Assembly (NCBI GenBank): GCA_014155875.1
Contig: JACEFZ010017413.1
Span: 62,001 to 126,000, forward strand
DNA length: 64,000 nucleotides
Direction: 5' to 3'
Source: Cepaea nemoralis
Taxonomy: Eukaryota; Mollusca; Gastropoda; Stylommatophora; Helicidae
The position numbers and the translations under genes were made by a program. The notes below the pieces were generated by a model that saw only the letters and a program-made list of their open reading frames with translations, ran no database searches and was not told the origin of the DNA. This document shows, piece after piece, positions 10,170-21,080 of the stretch. Positions within the stretch are counted from its first letter, which is position 1, and every line of letters starts with the position of its first letter.

Positions 10170-10444
10170 AACACATTCATTACTGTATCGTCAGCAATGT
10201 TATGACAGTTCCTCTCATATCTTCTAAATTTCTAATACTATTTTCACTGTGTACAGAATAAAGCTCTGGAGACATTAAACATGCCTGTAACCTATCTTAA
10301 TTCGCTGATGATATTGACCAACTTCAACATCAGTCTTTATGGCAGCTTGTGGTTTCCAACATATGTGTTTACAAGTCAAAGGTCTTTGACGAGACATGAT
10401 TGTCTAGACATCTGTAAAGAAAGTAGTATGTCACTGCTTTCCTT

Positions 10445-10600
10445 CTTAGCAATCACCACACTGGTCGATGACCGTAGCCATTGTCTCTAAAGAGAGATCC
10501 TCTGCCTACCGTCGTGAAATTGGAGACAATAACCAAAAAATGTCTGTCGGCTGCACTTCAGCTGCAACTACAACCTGCATCGATGATTTCACACTACCCT
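10445..10600 (-). repeat. LINE 5'-region repeat
   Basis: Match to 595-730 (GACCGTAGCCATTGTCTC and following). Here it directly follows LINE reverse transcriptase sequence, so the endonuclease has been deleted if the block is the LINE 5' region. Confidence 0.55.
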
Positions 10601-10739
10601 GATCTGGGGGATAAATCTGTACCCCGTCTTACCGAGAAGTGCCCATAGGCTAGCGGAGGAGAGGAGAAGCATTACTTCTCCATCGATGGGGGTTACCCCT
10701 ATCCCGTTACCCCCAACAGCAATACTCCTGTATAAATGT

Positions 10740-10815
10740 CACATTCTTGAAAGTCCCCTTTCTTAGGCAACTTTAACAGATATATTTCTCTACAGTCTGC
10801 TAGCATTTCTTCCGT
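10740..10815 (-). pseudogene. short LINE reverse transcriptase scrap
   Basis: Minus-strand translation gives REIYLLKLPKKGDFQEC, which fits the conserved LPKKGD.xxC block in front of the RT palm in many LINEs. Only about 25 codons are recognisable. 10601-10739 shows nothing else. Confidence 0.5.
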
Positions 10816-10849
10816 CTATATGCATACTAAATAAGTGCAGACATAATAT

Positions 10850-11140
10850 ACATAAAAGTGTGCTAAATGTGTATGCGGAAATAACACACAGAACATGGTG
10901 TGCTAAATGTGTATGCGGGCATTATTCACAGAATATATTGTGCTAAATGTGTGTAATCATAATAACACAAACAACTGTGCTAAATGTGTGTAAACATAAT
11001 ACACACAACATATTATGCTAAATGTGTGTAAACATAATATACATAACATACTGTGCTAAATGTGTGTAAACATAATATACATAACATACTGTGCTAAATG
11101 TGTGTAAACATAATACACATAACAAACTGTGCTAAATATG
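10850..11140. repeat. 38-bp minisatellite
   Basis: About eight copies of a unit with GTGCTAAATGTGTGTAAACA as core; adjacent cores at 11055 and 11093 are 38 bp apart. Outer copies are more diverged than inner ones. Confidence 0.9.
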
Positions 11141-11245
11141 TATATAATTAAAATTCCACCCCACTTATATCTAGAATTCTACCTCATACACATTTTACCA
11201 GAAGTAGCTTGTTGAAATGCTAGAATATTTTTTCGTAATCTGGCT

Positions 11246-12490
11246 TTGTACACTATTGAATTCAAGGTAATACAAGAAAGATTTCAACATAAAATAGGTG
11301 AGGAAGTAGCTGAAGACAAATTTGGATTCCGTAAAAACAGCGGCACCAGAGAAGCAATTATCTTTATGAGGATGTTAATTGAAAAATATATAGAAGTTCA
11401 ATATATATGTTTGTTTTATAGACTACCAGAAACCTTTTGATAGAGTACAACATGAACGACTAATTACGTGCCTTCAAGATATAGGAGTAGACGGAAAGGA
11501 CATCGGACTTATTAGTAACTTGTACTGGGAACAAGTGGCGTCTATTAGATGTGGTAACAACTATTCGTCGCCTAGAGAGATAAAAAGAGGAGTACGGCAG
11601 GAACGTTTACTGTCCCCAAGTCTCTTCAGCCTATACACAGAAAGAATTTTTAAACAAGACGAAATGCCTGGACTCAACATCAATGGAAGAATCATAAACA
11701 ATCTTAGATATGCTGACGATACCGTGTTACTAGCAGAAAGTGAGCAAGAGTTGCAAGACCTAGTGGAAGAAGTAAACAGGCAGAGTGCAGAATGTGGCTT
11801 AGATATTAACATCCAAAAAACAAAACCTATGATAATTAGCAGTGATAAGGAAAGGTTATCAATGAACATCACAGTAAACGGGAACAAGTAACAAGTTTCT
11901 CTAATCTTGGACATATAATGAGAGATGATGGCAGAAGTGACATGGAAATCAAAAAGAGAATAGGAATGGCCAAAAAGGCGTTCAATGGCATGAAATCAGT
12001 ATTAACATCTAGAGAGATTAATAATAATAACGCATTAAAAATGAGAATTGCCAAATGCTACGTATATTCAACGCTACTGTATGGCTCGGAAGCCTGGACA
12101 TTGAACAAGCAGCTAGAAAGTCGCTTAGAAGCCCTGGAGATGTGGATATACAGACGAATAAGTCGTATTTCATGGAAACAAAAACAATCAAATGCAGAGA
12201 TTCTAGAAAAACAGGGAATGAAGAGAGAGTTGATGAAAGAAATAAAGAGGAGCCAAGTGAAATATTTCGGTTACGTTAAAAGACATGATACTCTTATAAA
12301 AACCATACTGGAAGGCAAGGTTGAGACCGAGCAAGAGGTAGACAACGATACAAGTGGGAGGATAACATCAAGAAATGGACGAACATCAGTTTAACAGTGT
12401 AAAGTCAAGGCTAGAGACAGACAGTGTTGGAGATCCATTGCAGCCAACCTTCATTGCGGAGGCCGCACCTCATTAATTGATTGATTGAAC
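11246..12490 (+). pseudogene. LINE reverse transcriptase (5'-truncated)
   Basis: RT from the fingers onward. Landmarks: EDKFGFRKNSGTREAI (11305-11355), a damaged palm motif A near 11410-11440 (frameshift), YWEQVASI at 11522, GVRQERLLSPSLFSLY (normally GCxLSP; here the Cys is Arg), NLRYADDTVLLAESEQEL with the catalytic YADD at about 11708-11719, then LLYGSEAWTL and RRISRISWKQK in the C-terminus. Three frames are needed, so it is inactive. The element ends near 12488 in TTGA repeats. It is related to the pieces at 3560-4655. Confidence 0.88.
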
Positions 12491-12909
12491 TCAACTATTG
12501 TAGAAACTCTCTAAGTGTAGTTTGATCAACTGGTCCACTTTTAAAACCATGTCAAGCACTACAAGACAGCCAGATTTCTATCCTGAGACCTGTGAGATCA
12601 TCTAGGATATAATTCCACAAATACGTTCATGCCTTCCTTCGTCTGACTTTAAATACTCACCGACAGATGTGAATTTAATTATAATGTTTGAGCTGTTATT
12701 TCCTTGTCTTCAGGGTCACCGTTTAGAAAGCAGACAGTTGTGAAATCACCAGTGAGACATGGGGAAGTCACAATCCAAGGACACCACAGAGACATGGGAC
12801 GACACTGGGGTATGTGGTCATCATATTAATTGTTGTACTTGGACTTTTCTGTTCAACATCGTCCAGAGATGGTAAAACTTGTTAGTTGTGTTACATTACC
12901 AATTATTAT
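12491..12909. other. no feature recognised
   Basis: No open frame, tandem repeat or known element seen. Confidence 0.4.
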
Positions 12910-13112
12910 AGTTATAAGAAACGGACTGACCAGTTGGAAACAGAGGAAGAGGCCGACCACGTAAACGTTGGACGGACGGAATAGCAGAGCCTTGGGAATA
13001 TCGATATACGAAGCCCACAATCGGGCACTCTCACGATGTTTATATTTCACCTCAACACCGCAAAGTACAAGAGGAACATGATGAGATGAGATGAGATGAG
13101 ATGAGATGAGAA
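12910..13112 (+). mobile_element. LINE 3' end with (GATGA)n tail
   Basis: One frame reads GRGRPRKRWTDGIAE near 12942-12988, a signature of the very C-terminus of RTE/BovB-like and related LINEs. About 100 bp later the sequence ends in five ATGAG units (13078-13110), a 3' tail. 5'-truncated. Confidence 0.72.
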
Positions 13113-13189
13113 TGATTGCAGGGGTTTGAGCTACAAACAATGTCACAGCATTTTGATCTACAGTCAGGATGACAAGCTGACTATGAGTT

Positions 13190-13690
13190 TCAACTGAATG
13201 GTGTGAGGCTGAGTGTAATAGCTTACTCCAGGGTGTGATGTTGAGTGTAATACGTTACTATAGGGTGTGAAGCTGAGTATAATGCACTACTCCAGGGTGT
13301 GATGCTAAATGTAATACATTACTCCTTAATATGAGACTGAGTACAATACACTACTCTTTGGTGTGAGGATGAGTATAATGCACTACTCCAGAGTGTGATA
13401 CTGAATGTAATAGATTACTCCATGGTTTGAGACTGAGTATAATACATTACTCTTGGTTATGAGACTGTGTGTAGTACATTACTCCAGGTAGTGAGGCTGA
13501 GTTTAATACATTACTCCTGGGTATGAGGCTGAGTATAATACACTACTTTACATTGTGAATCTGAGTGTAATATACTATTCTAGGGAGTGAGACTGAGCGT
13601 AATACACGACTCCAGGGTGTGAGGCTTAGAATACTACACTACTCTAGGGTGCGAGGTCGAGTATAAGATTCCACTCCAGAATGCGAGGCA
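13190..13690. repeat. 32-bp minisatellite
   Basis: About 15 diverged units built on GTGTGAGGCTGAGTGTAATA; units at 13201 and 13233 are exactly 32 bp apart. 13691-13835 shows nothing recognised. Confidence 0.88.
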
Positions 13691-13835
13691 GTCTGGCTTT
13701 GCAGGATTCTCTTGCCTTGTGCGGTGTTAAAAATGAAGCTGTGGGCAAGGACGACAATTACTGAATGCCACGTTTATCGGGTAAAATGAATCAGCTCAGG
13801 GATTTGCTGCGTTTAATGGGCAAACTGAACAATCC

Positions 13836-14100
13836 AATTCAATTCAACTTTATTTTAAAAGGGTCACAGATTGGGCACGCAGGCCTGTCTTGCATTCGGC
13901 CCTTGAATCACTCATCTTTCGTTCATGAATAGTGCATGATACATTCACATAGGGGAAAAAACATTGTCAAATGAATGTTGTAAACATAAGCAATGCAAAT
14001 TACCATGTTATGAGGCACATCACCCACCCTCACATCACCCCCGCCCCTTCTACCCACAACCCCACTCACACACACACACCCAGGGACACATACATACCCC
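13836..14100 (-). mobile_element. CR1-like LINE 3' end, diverged relative
   Basis: Reverse complement of 13840-13910 resembles the 3' UTR end of the CR1-like family (GGCCTGCGTGCCCAAT, CCTTT, AATAAAGTT). The tail is AATTG repeats rather than TTA. Sequence to about 14100, including a CA-rich tract, may be its 3' UTR. Confidence 0.65.
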
Positions 14101-14154
14101 ACCAAACCACTCATCCCCCTCCCACAACACCCAGAAGCTAATGTACAAGTTAGG

Positions 14155-14349
14155 CAGGAGATAAAGGCTGATAAAAGGAAATTGTCATGTAACCTACAAG
14201 GAAAGACAAACGAGCCAGCATCCAAGGGAAACCTCATAGACCTTTACAGCACCACAAAGATGGTAAGAAAATGTAATACACCTCGTGGACTGATCTGAAA
14301 CGGAAATGGGAAAGTCATCACCAGTATTAAAGATCATGTAAAAAATAGT
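14155..14349 (+). pseudogene. LINE endonuclease-RT linker fragment
   Basis: One frame gives QEIKADKRKLSCNLQGKT, then GNLIDLYSTTKMV, a TGA, and NGNGKVITSIKDHVKN. This pattern (KxDKRxxxxxLAxxA...GNxKxLYxxTKxL...DxxGxxIT) is the conserved linker in front of the RT in I/Nimb-like LINEs. Only about 65 codons. Confidence 0.65.
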
Positions 14350-14830
14350 TAGTCATAGACAGTGTTCTATGCCTAAATTATTTTGGTTGGTTAATTATAG
14401 ACAGCTTTCTATGAATATAGAATATGCGTCAGTTATAGACAGTTTTCTATGGCTTTAGATATTAGTTGCTTAGTTAGTTAGTCGACAGATCATCCTCATT
14501 GCACATCGAACCATTCAGTCCATAAGTGCTCGAATCTCCTCCTCAGTAAATCCCGCAGCGTGTAGCGGCTAACAACACTAGTTCTGTGTTGGTTTATTAC
14601 TCTTTTTTGGCTTCCCGAGTAGTGTTCTTGTTTAGCCACACTTCTTTTAACTTGATGTTCTCGCAGTCTGGCCATGGTTGTAGATTCCCAGTCATATTGG
14701 TTTATTTAATTATAGACAGTTTTCTATGGTTATAGTATATTCGTTAGTTATGGACAGTTTTCTATGGGTATAGTATATTGGTTGGTTAATTATAGACAGT
14801 TTTCGATAGCTATAGTATATTGATTGGTAA
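14350..14830. repeat. degenerate TATAGACAGTTTTCTATGG repeats
   Basis: Irregular copies of a ~45-50 bp unit at 14350-14460 and 14700-14830, separated by about 240 bp of unrecognised sequence. Confidence 0.7.
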
Positions 14831-15599
14831 GTTACCAAGCAATGGAATCCCCTTCAAGGTGGGAATATATTTTTGAAATTGACCTGGGAATCTCACGTAG
14901 ACACAGTCAAATATATGTGTCTGAAAATGTCCTTGGACGTAACAACAACCAGTGTAATATTGGCCACATTACTTATCATATTATCATATTCCCAGGTAAA
15001 TTAATAATAACTAGTCGGAAGTGGGAGTGACGCGCTTTAACAATGCGTTTTACCGCCAACTATCATACGCCCAATTTAGCTGCCTTCAATCGATGATGCC
15101 TAATTACTATGCATGTCCCTACTTCGCGCGTCGCATCGCTAATCAGCTTTGACATCGGTAAGAAAGTAACAGTGAATTCATTTACCTTCAGTTATGCACA
15201 CCCCTTGTTCAATGGGGCTCTAGTAAATATAGGGAATCTTCAACTTCAATTAATACATTACTAGAATATCACACACTGCCGATTGACAGGTGTCGTCTCA
15301 GTAGCACAGCCAGCAAACAACTAGCGATGGTTGAAAGCCGACCTGGGGTCTAGAGTGATTTCTCGAGAGAAATAGAACTTCGCTTATAGCCACTTTCTCT
15401 GTAGAAACATGCCCCAGGTACACGAGACGCAGTTTCGAGAAGTTGAGTTCTTTCCGGGGTCAAGAGAAACCGCGAGAAAGAGCTTCGAGAATGTTGGAGA
15501 ACCGGATAGACAGGGGAATCACCTTCGGGCTACCGTCGGCCAGAAATAGCGCCCGTGTCAGAACTGGCCGCGAGGCAGAATTTACGGCCGATCATGTGA
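14831..15599. other. no feature recognised
   Basis: A short open frame at 15443-15706 (+) is antisense to LINE-derived sequence at its right end and has no motif. The rest is featureless. Confidence 0.4.
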
Positions 15600-15790
15600 C
15601 ACCTGGCACAAAAATGAAACTAATCGTTGCCAGCCGAGACCGCTCCAGAGACGGCAGCGACTCTTCGGACCCACCCCATCTCTATCTGCTTGAGCATACT
15701 CATTGAGTCACTAAGGAAACATACCCAAGTGAATGTCTGTGTCTCGAGCCATGTTATTGCTTTACTTACTTCCATGACTTCCATAGTCAG
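15600..15790 (-). pseudogene. LINE RNase H fragment, part 2 (downstream of LTR element)
   Basis: Minus-strand frame starting at the LTR element border reads EVMEVSKAITWLE, FLSDSMSMLKQIEMGW and, after a shift, ISFIFVPG. This continues the RNase H domain whose start lies at 21081-21346. The two halves are separated exactly by the LTR retrotransposon. Decayed by a frameshift near 15650 and a stop. Confidence 0.8.
15786..15790. repeat. target-site duplication GTCAG, left
   Basis: Identical to 21081-21085 on the other side of the LTR element. Confidence 0.92.
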
Positions 15791-16390
15791 TGTCAGAGTC
15801 CTAACTACTGGCTCCGTCTAGCCCACTGGACTTGGACAGGCATATTACAACATCTACGACACATCTACTAATAACACATGAATGCAATCGGAAACTGGCA
15901 GGAGCTATCTCCTGAACAATCATTTATTACAATATATATTACAGGCTGACAACATGGTCGCACTTCACGCTCAAACAATCGTTCCCCACCAACAGCCACG
16001 CGCTAGCTCACAATGGCGATCTTTACACTGTCGCCCGCATGATCATTCACAATCACAACTTCACATCATCCCGCACATATCACAGTTAGTACATTCCTCG
16101 AATATCAATACACAACGTTCATCTCCATCTATCCGTCACAAACACTATCGTTCTATCGTTCTATCGTTCTCTAGATCTCCACACGTCCGTCCCTATTCGC
16201 TGCCTCACACACACTGCCTCTCTCCTCGTTGACCTTCCCACATCACGTGGCTCTGTTCACGGGCTTCTTGCCTGACCGTCCGCTAGCCAAGCCGTGGTGT
16301 CTCTTACTGCCCTTTACCTCAGCTATGCTTACACTGACTCTCGCTTACATACCGGCACTTACATTCTTCCTTACATATAAGACCATGACA
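15791..16390 (-). repeat. 3' LTR (600 bp)
   Basis: Starts TGTCAGAG and ends ACCATGACA; the outer five bases form the inverted pair TGTCA/TGACA. Near-identical to 20479-21080. Being downstream in minus sense it is the 3' LTR. Confidence 0.93.
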
Positions 16391-16402
16391 TTCTCCCCCC
16401 GC
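16391..16402 (-). promoter_or_regulatory. polypurine tract
   Basis: On the minus strand GCGGGGGGAGAA lies directly against the 3' LTR; this is the expected plus-strand DNA primer of an LTR retrotransposon. Confidence 0.85.
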
Positions 16403-18331
16403 ACAACCAATGTGGCACTTTCTCTTGGAAATGTGACACATTCTGTTGTTGTTACTCTTGGTCCATCTTTCTAACCTTGTCAGGGGATTATATGATCATA
16501 AGTATGCGCTTGCGTCCCTTTTTGCTCTGATCTTTTCCGAGATTAACTTCAAATATTGTTCTCTCTTTTTCAGTATTGAGGTTTCTCTCAAGGTTTTTGT
16601 CGTGGTCTGACAAATGTTCTGGTTGGGTCTGCTTGTCATACCTCGTTATATTATTCAACCACCACTCCGTGACATTACATTCTGTTCATATTTCTCAATC
16701 GATTGTCTGTGCATTATCATCTCATAGTTATTGTGGCTATGCTGGTTTAAGGATTCTCCATTGGTTTACGCCTCGAATAAGGCTACAACTTCCTCTTACA
16801 GCATTCTTAAATTTTCTCTCTATTCAGACATGATTCCCCTCGTCTCTATTTAATGCACACTACTCGATTCTTTATGAGCACGCTATGTCAATATTGTGGT
16901 CATGGTTCGAATATACTTCATGTATGTTATAGTCCCCCTTACCTCCTCTTATGTCGGACCGTGAGTTGTTTCCCTTTGTGAGCACCCCTCGTTTACTGTT
17001 ATGGAGATTTGTTATTAATCTCTTTGGTTAGCATCACCCTGTTGGTATGTTCTTTCTTGTTACCATCTTCTGATGTTACTTCTGTACCGCTATTGCTAAG
17101 CGTCATTCGTCGGGCTATCCAGCATACGCGAAGGCAAGTTTGGTAACATTCGCGCATTGGGATTGCCAGGCGTTGATTCTCAGCATTACAACTTATTCTA
17201 TTCGCCACTATACTTACGCTCATATGTACATATCACATTATAACAATACACAGTATTATAATAATAAAATTAGACATTGGATGTCATACAGTTAATACAT
17301 CTACAATAAAATATACATCGTCGATGTCCTTCTGCACACATAGGATACCGTTCTTGTCCTGTGAAAGCCATGCACACGGAATTCAATTAACAGTGTTCAA
17401 TGTTCATTTCCGTGCTGGAATCTTTGGCATGTCTTCTGTATATCATGATATTGTCTTTCTTTCTGTATAGTGATTAACACTTTCCACCCAGTTTGGACAA
17501 TTTGTAAGTCTGTTCTGTAAAATTGCTGGAATTCACACGTGTAAAATAAGAATTAATTAAGTTCGGTGGCCTTAATTTTGAGTGTGGCCAAGATGCTTCT
17601 GTCTGTAACTGTCTTTGCCATAGTTTGTAGGTTGGCATCTGGTTCATTAAACTGATCATCGGAAATGAATGTCTGTACTTGTGAAGCTGTCGTCGTTGTT
17701 AGTCGATTTCAAAAGGTGAATTCTGTAGATACTCGTTTGAAAACAAAGTCAATATGGGTATATCTTACTGTTTGATACCTGAAATCACATGTTGAGTCTT
17801 ACTGTTCTGCCGGTGACACGTTTCACGTTGAAGGACCTTTCATGTTGGTCTATACAATGGAGTGTGCTAGTATCATAGCGCTGGAGTTGTACAGCAGACA
17901 AGGCAACTCTGGAGTTACTGGATCTTAGGATATAAAGTGGGTTCCAGTTAAAATTTTCCGAAGGGTGGGGATTTTCAATTTCATGTTGAGATCATTTTGA
18001 GTGCTATCTCCAAACCTGCACTCGTACATGTGTGTATACATTCAATAGTTCAAATAATAATAATACACCATGTATAGTTTTGAAATGTAATCGTGCATGT
18101 TTGTATGCTTTTCTGCAATTTGTGTATATTTTCCAAAATATGTAGGGTAATTTGTTGCTGATTTTTGTCAGTAATTCCACCGACTGATGATTTACATTGT
18201 TCAGCATAAGTATGTGTCTGAGTTGATTTGACATAGAGTTTATCAGTGGTAACAACAAACTTTGGTTCAACAGTAATGATATAAGTAACAAAGTTTGCTG
18301 GTTTGTCATGAGTAATATCATCTGTGTTGCG
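16403..18331 (-). pseudogene. LTR element internal remnant, pol largely missing
   Basis: Between protease and 3' LTR only about 2 kb remain. In one minus frame around 16500-16640 a charged segment (LSDHDKNLERNLNTEKERT and on to KKGRKRILMII) resembles the linker behind an integrase. No RT (YxDD), RNase H or integrase catalytic signature could be found in any minus frame. Several stop codons occur. It reads as the eroded end of a pol gene or as non-coding filler of a non-autonomous element. Confidence 0.5.
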
Positions 18332-19010
18332 TCATGATGATGTGTGAATAAAACTGTTAGTGAAGTACAGTTGTTTTGTATTTACAATGAGTAGTGCGAG
18401 TATAACCATCCACTGTGTGCACTTGGGCATGTGTGTAGTTAACAGGGAGTACAGGAGGTATAGTATGTACCATGATGATTTGTGATCTTTCCTCGCTCTT
18501 GTGAAATGCTTGTTTTCTGCACCTTCTTTCTTGTGATGATACACACCAGTTTCTGTTTTTTCTTGTTGTGAGATGGTAATCAAGTTGGTATGGTGTGGTA
18601 CTTTGGTCTGTTCATCATGTTGTTGTATGATGAGTGGTGCAGTTAAGGCAGTGCTTGTTGTGGTGTTAACTTTTTGCCCTGTGTGAGTTTTGGACTCTGT
18701 GTAGTCTGTCACATTTAATACATTTCCAATTAATAAATCACAGCATGGATTGTCTAATAAAGCACAAGTTACTCTGCCTGACTAGGAAAGGTGATTTTAT
18801 ATTGGCCCATGCCATAGGATATTTCTCTACTGTCCCTGAAACAGTTCTGCAATAGATGTACTCATCTAGGTAGTCTTTAGGATCAGCTAGGGTCTTCCGA
18901 AGACCGATAAGACAGGACCCTGTGTCGCGTACACATGTGCATACTGTATCATTGATGTATCCTTCATGGAACGTTAGTTTTCCTAACGACAGTCTTGAGG
19001 TTTTGTTCAT
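18332..19010 (-). pseudogene. retroviral-type aspartic protease, LTR element
   Basis: Frame from 19010 holds CVRDTGSCLIG: D-T-G-S is the catalytic loop of a retropepsin, followed by a hydrophilic stretch and TVSGTVEKYPMAWANI-type beta strands. Near 18783 a single-base frameshift moves the sequence to a second frame, where DLLIGNVLNV supplies the second half signature (hydrophobic-hydrophobic-G-N). That frame continues to 18332 as a Thr/Lys-rich linker. The protease would cleave the Gag polyprotein in the particle; the frameshift should inactivate this copy. It lies in a different frame from gag (+1), overlapping its end. Confidence 0.78.
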
Positions 19011-19272
19011 TTCCTCACTTTCTTGTTGAGTATTACCTCTTTAATAAGGAATGAGGTAGAGTGATGTTAACAACATTATTAAAATATGGTACAAAGTCTG
19101 ATGGGTAAAACTCAGTCTGTTCTGAATTTGCAGTGTTTGGTCTTGTTTTCGTCTCTGTGATGTTTACTTTTTCTAAGTTCTTTGCTGAAATGTCTGTTGT
19201 AATGTTTATAGCTGCATTTGCTTTTGCTTTCTGTATTCTTTTTACTCCTTCACATTCAAAACGTCTGTGGCC

Positions 19273-20112
19273 CTACGCGAGGCAAAAATGACATTTTGTT
19301 CTATATTTCCTTTGATTTACCCTCCCCAGTTTTTGTGCTATAATAGTATTCAGGTATTCTTGATAAGTGGGATTCTTATCGCATATTCCATTTTCTGTAT
19401 GTGGAGTGCTACAATGTTTGCACAGTACTGGTTTTGTTTTCTGTGATTTGTTTTGACAGTCTGTGGCTGCAGATGCAGTTGCTCTGACAGTGCTATTTTG
19501 TGGAGTGCTTTTCCCTGCGTCTTTAATTTGGTTGTAATATTCGCAACATTTCTTTAGTAATTCTTTGATAGGCTCTGTGTTGTGTTCTTCTAAATATTTT
19601 CCGCATTCGGATGGGAGTGTTGCTTTAAGTTTTTCCACTACTAAGAAATCTATTATTTCCTGATTGTTGTCTTTATGTCTAATTTCGAGTGTTAGCTTTC
19701 TGTAATAGTCTTCTATTTTCTGTATATACTGGGTGAACGACTTGTCTGGGGCTGGTTTCAGATTTTGTACCTCTAATTTTAGAGTGTCCAAGTAGTCTAC
19801 ATAGTGTTTTAATATGTTTGTTTTGTAATATTCATAGTCTTCCTTTAACATATCTGGTATGATCTCCTGTAGTTGTTTTCTTTTTATTGGTAAGTATCCC
19901 CTATACCATGTATACCAGCGAGTTTTTGGAATTTTATAGTCTTGCATTTTCTTCTCAAATTCCTGTGTCCAATCACGTATTAGGTTATGTTTTCTGTTAC
20001 AATTTTCTTTGTCTTGTGCCTGTGTACGCTCGAAAAAGTGTTGCAACTTTCTGTAATGTTTTGTGCCCCAGAAATCTGATTGATCTGGAATGTGTTCATC
20101 ATCTGAACTCAT
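19273..20112 (-). CDS. Gag-like capsid protein of LTR element
   Basis: An intact 279-codon frame starting ATG at 20112. The N-terminal two thirds are helical and acidic (MSSDDEHIPD start, YIQKIEDYYRKLTLEIRH and FLVVEKLKATLP, the latter typical of Gag capsid helices). The C-terminal third is basic with Cys/His pairs (PVLCKHCSTPHTENGIC) and begins a zinc knuckle KCHFC that is cut by a TAG at 19273-19275; after the TAG the same frame carries GHRRFEC, completing CX2CX4HX4C, and stays open to 19036. Gag would package element RNA into particles. Either the TAG is a read-through site or a late inactivating mutation; both are possible. Confidence 0.85.
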   Translation of the reverse strand: MSSDDEHIPDQSDFWGTKHYRKLQHFFERTQAQDKENCNRKHNLIRDWTQEFEKKMQDYKIPKTRWYTWYRGYLPIKRKQLQEIIPDMLKEDYEYYKTNILKHYVDYLDTLKLEVQNLKPAPDKSFTQYIQKIEDYYRKLTLEIRHKDNNQEIIDFLVVEKLKATLPSECGKYLEEHNTEPIKELLKKCCEYYNQIKDAGKSTPQNSTVRATASAATDCQNKSQKTKPVLCKHCSTPHTENGICDKNPTYQEYLNTIIAQKLGRVNQRKYRTKCHFCLA

Positions 20113-20458
20113 TTTCTGTTAATTAATATTCAAATCTACTAATGATGGTATTTATACAAGCAAATCAAAGAATGCAGATTTGGGTACTTAGCAATCAAAA
20201 TTTATCAACTTATCTTTATCTGCTGACTACTCGAACGCTTGATGTACAGGAACGTGATTCTCGTGGTGGTTACCGTTGACCTGTTCTGGTTACGTCGGTC
20301 GCTTTGTAGAATTGAAACCTGCTGTGGAAAGAAATGATGTTATTTTCGTTCTGACTTTGTTAACAAATCTCCGATTTATACAAAATTATGAATTGATCTT
20401 CTTCTTTTCAAAAGTAGCGTTCTTTTATGCAATTTACATGGGAATGTGGTTCATGTGT

Positions 20459-20471
20459 ACTTCTGACACCA
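20459..20471 (-). promoter_or_regulatory. primer-binding site, tRNA-Leu type
   Basis: Minus-strand TGGTGTCAGAAGT lies 7 bases inside the 5' LTR. It is complementary to the CCA-tailed 3' end of eukaryotic tRNA-Leu(CAA) as I remember it (…ACTTCTGACACCA). The match runs 13 bases. Confidence 0.8.
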
Positions 20472-20478
20472 TTATACC

Positions 20479-21080
20479 TGTCAGAGTCCTAACTACTGGC
20501 TCCGTCTAGCCCACTGGACTTGGACAGGCATATTACAACATCTACGACACATCTACTAATAACACATGAATGCAATCGGAAACTGGCAGGAGCTATCTCC
20601 TGAACAATCATTTATTACAATATATATTACAGGCTGACAACATGGTCGCACTTCACGCTCAAACAATCGTTCACCACCAACAGCCACGCGCTAGCTCACA
20701 ATGGCGATCTTTACACTGTCGCCCGCATGATCATTCACAATCACAACTTCACATCATCCCGCACATATCACAGTTAGTACATTCCTCGAATATCAATACA
20801 CAACGTTCATCTCCATCTATCCGTCACAACCACTATCGTTCTATCGTTCTAGCGTTCTCTAGATCTCCACACGTCCGTCCCTATTCGCTGCCTCACACCC
20901 CCTGCCTCTCTCCTCGTTGACCTTCCCACATCACGTGGCTCTGTTCACGGGCTTCTTGCCTGACCGTCCGCTAGCCAAGCCGTGGTGTCTCTTACTGCCC
21001 TTTACCTCAGCTATGCTTACACTGACTCTCGCTTACATACCGGCACTTACATTCTTCCTTACACATATAAGACCATGACA
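20479..21080 (-). repeat. 5' LTR (602 bp)
   Basis: Copy of 15791-16390 with about five substitutions and a 2-bp AC insertion near the end. Carries promoter and polyadenylation functions in such elements; I could not pick a convincing TATA box. Confidence 0.93.

Larger units (their letters stand above)
9459..10440 (-). pseudogene. RTE-like LINE remnant, broken by a minisatellite and a SINE
   Basis: Minus-strand sequence collinear with 49641-50490 and 7201-8165. The 3' end follows the ATC array at 9484-9560. Coding-derived sequence resumes at 9745-9927 (counterpart of 50215-50400) and again at 10175-10430 (counterpart of 7850-8080, including the TTTATGGCAGCTTG block). An 18-bp minisatellite replaces the portion between 9583 and 9740 and a SINE splits it at 9928. 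No open frame of note remains. Confidence 0.75.
15791..21080 (-). mobile_element. LTR retrotransposon, gag-protease only (Ty3-like)
   Basis: A 5.29-kb element with direct LTRs (15791-16390 and 20479-21080) that begin TG and end CA, flanked by the 5-bp duplication GTCAG. A primer-binding site, polypurine tract, gag and an aspartic protease lie in the expected minus-strand order. The LTRs differ by about five substitutions and one 2-bp indel in 600 bp, so insertion is recent. The internal region is too short (4.1 kb), and I see no RT, RNase H or integrase core; only a short stretch resembling a Gypsy-type pol C-terminus remains. It is therefore non-autonomous or a deletion derivative. Ty3/Gypsy assignment is inferred from the protease style and overall layout. 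Confidence 0.9.

Noticed and set aside
15443..15706. Possible small gene (87 codons)
   Set aside because: Overlaps LINE RNase H sequence in antisense and lacks motifs.
16229..16474. Plus-strand frames in the LTR element
   Set aside because: They run across LTR and polypurine tract on the wrong strand.
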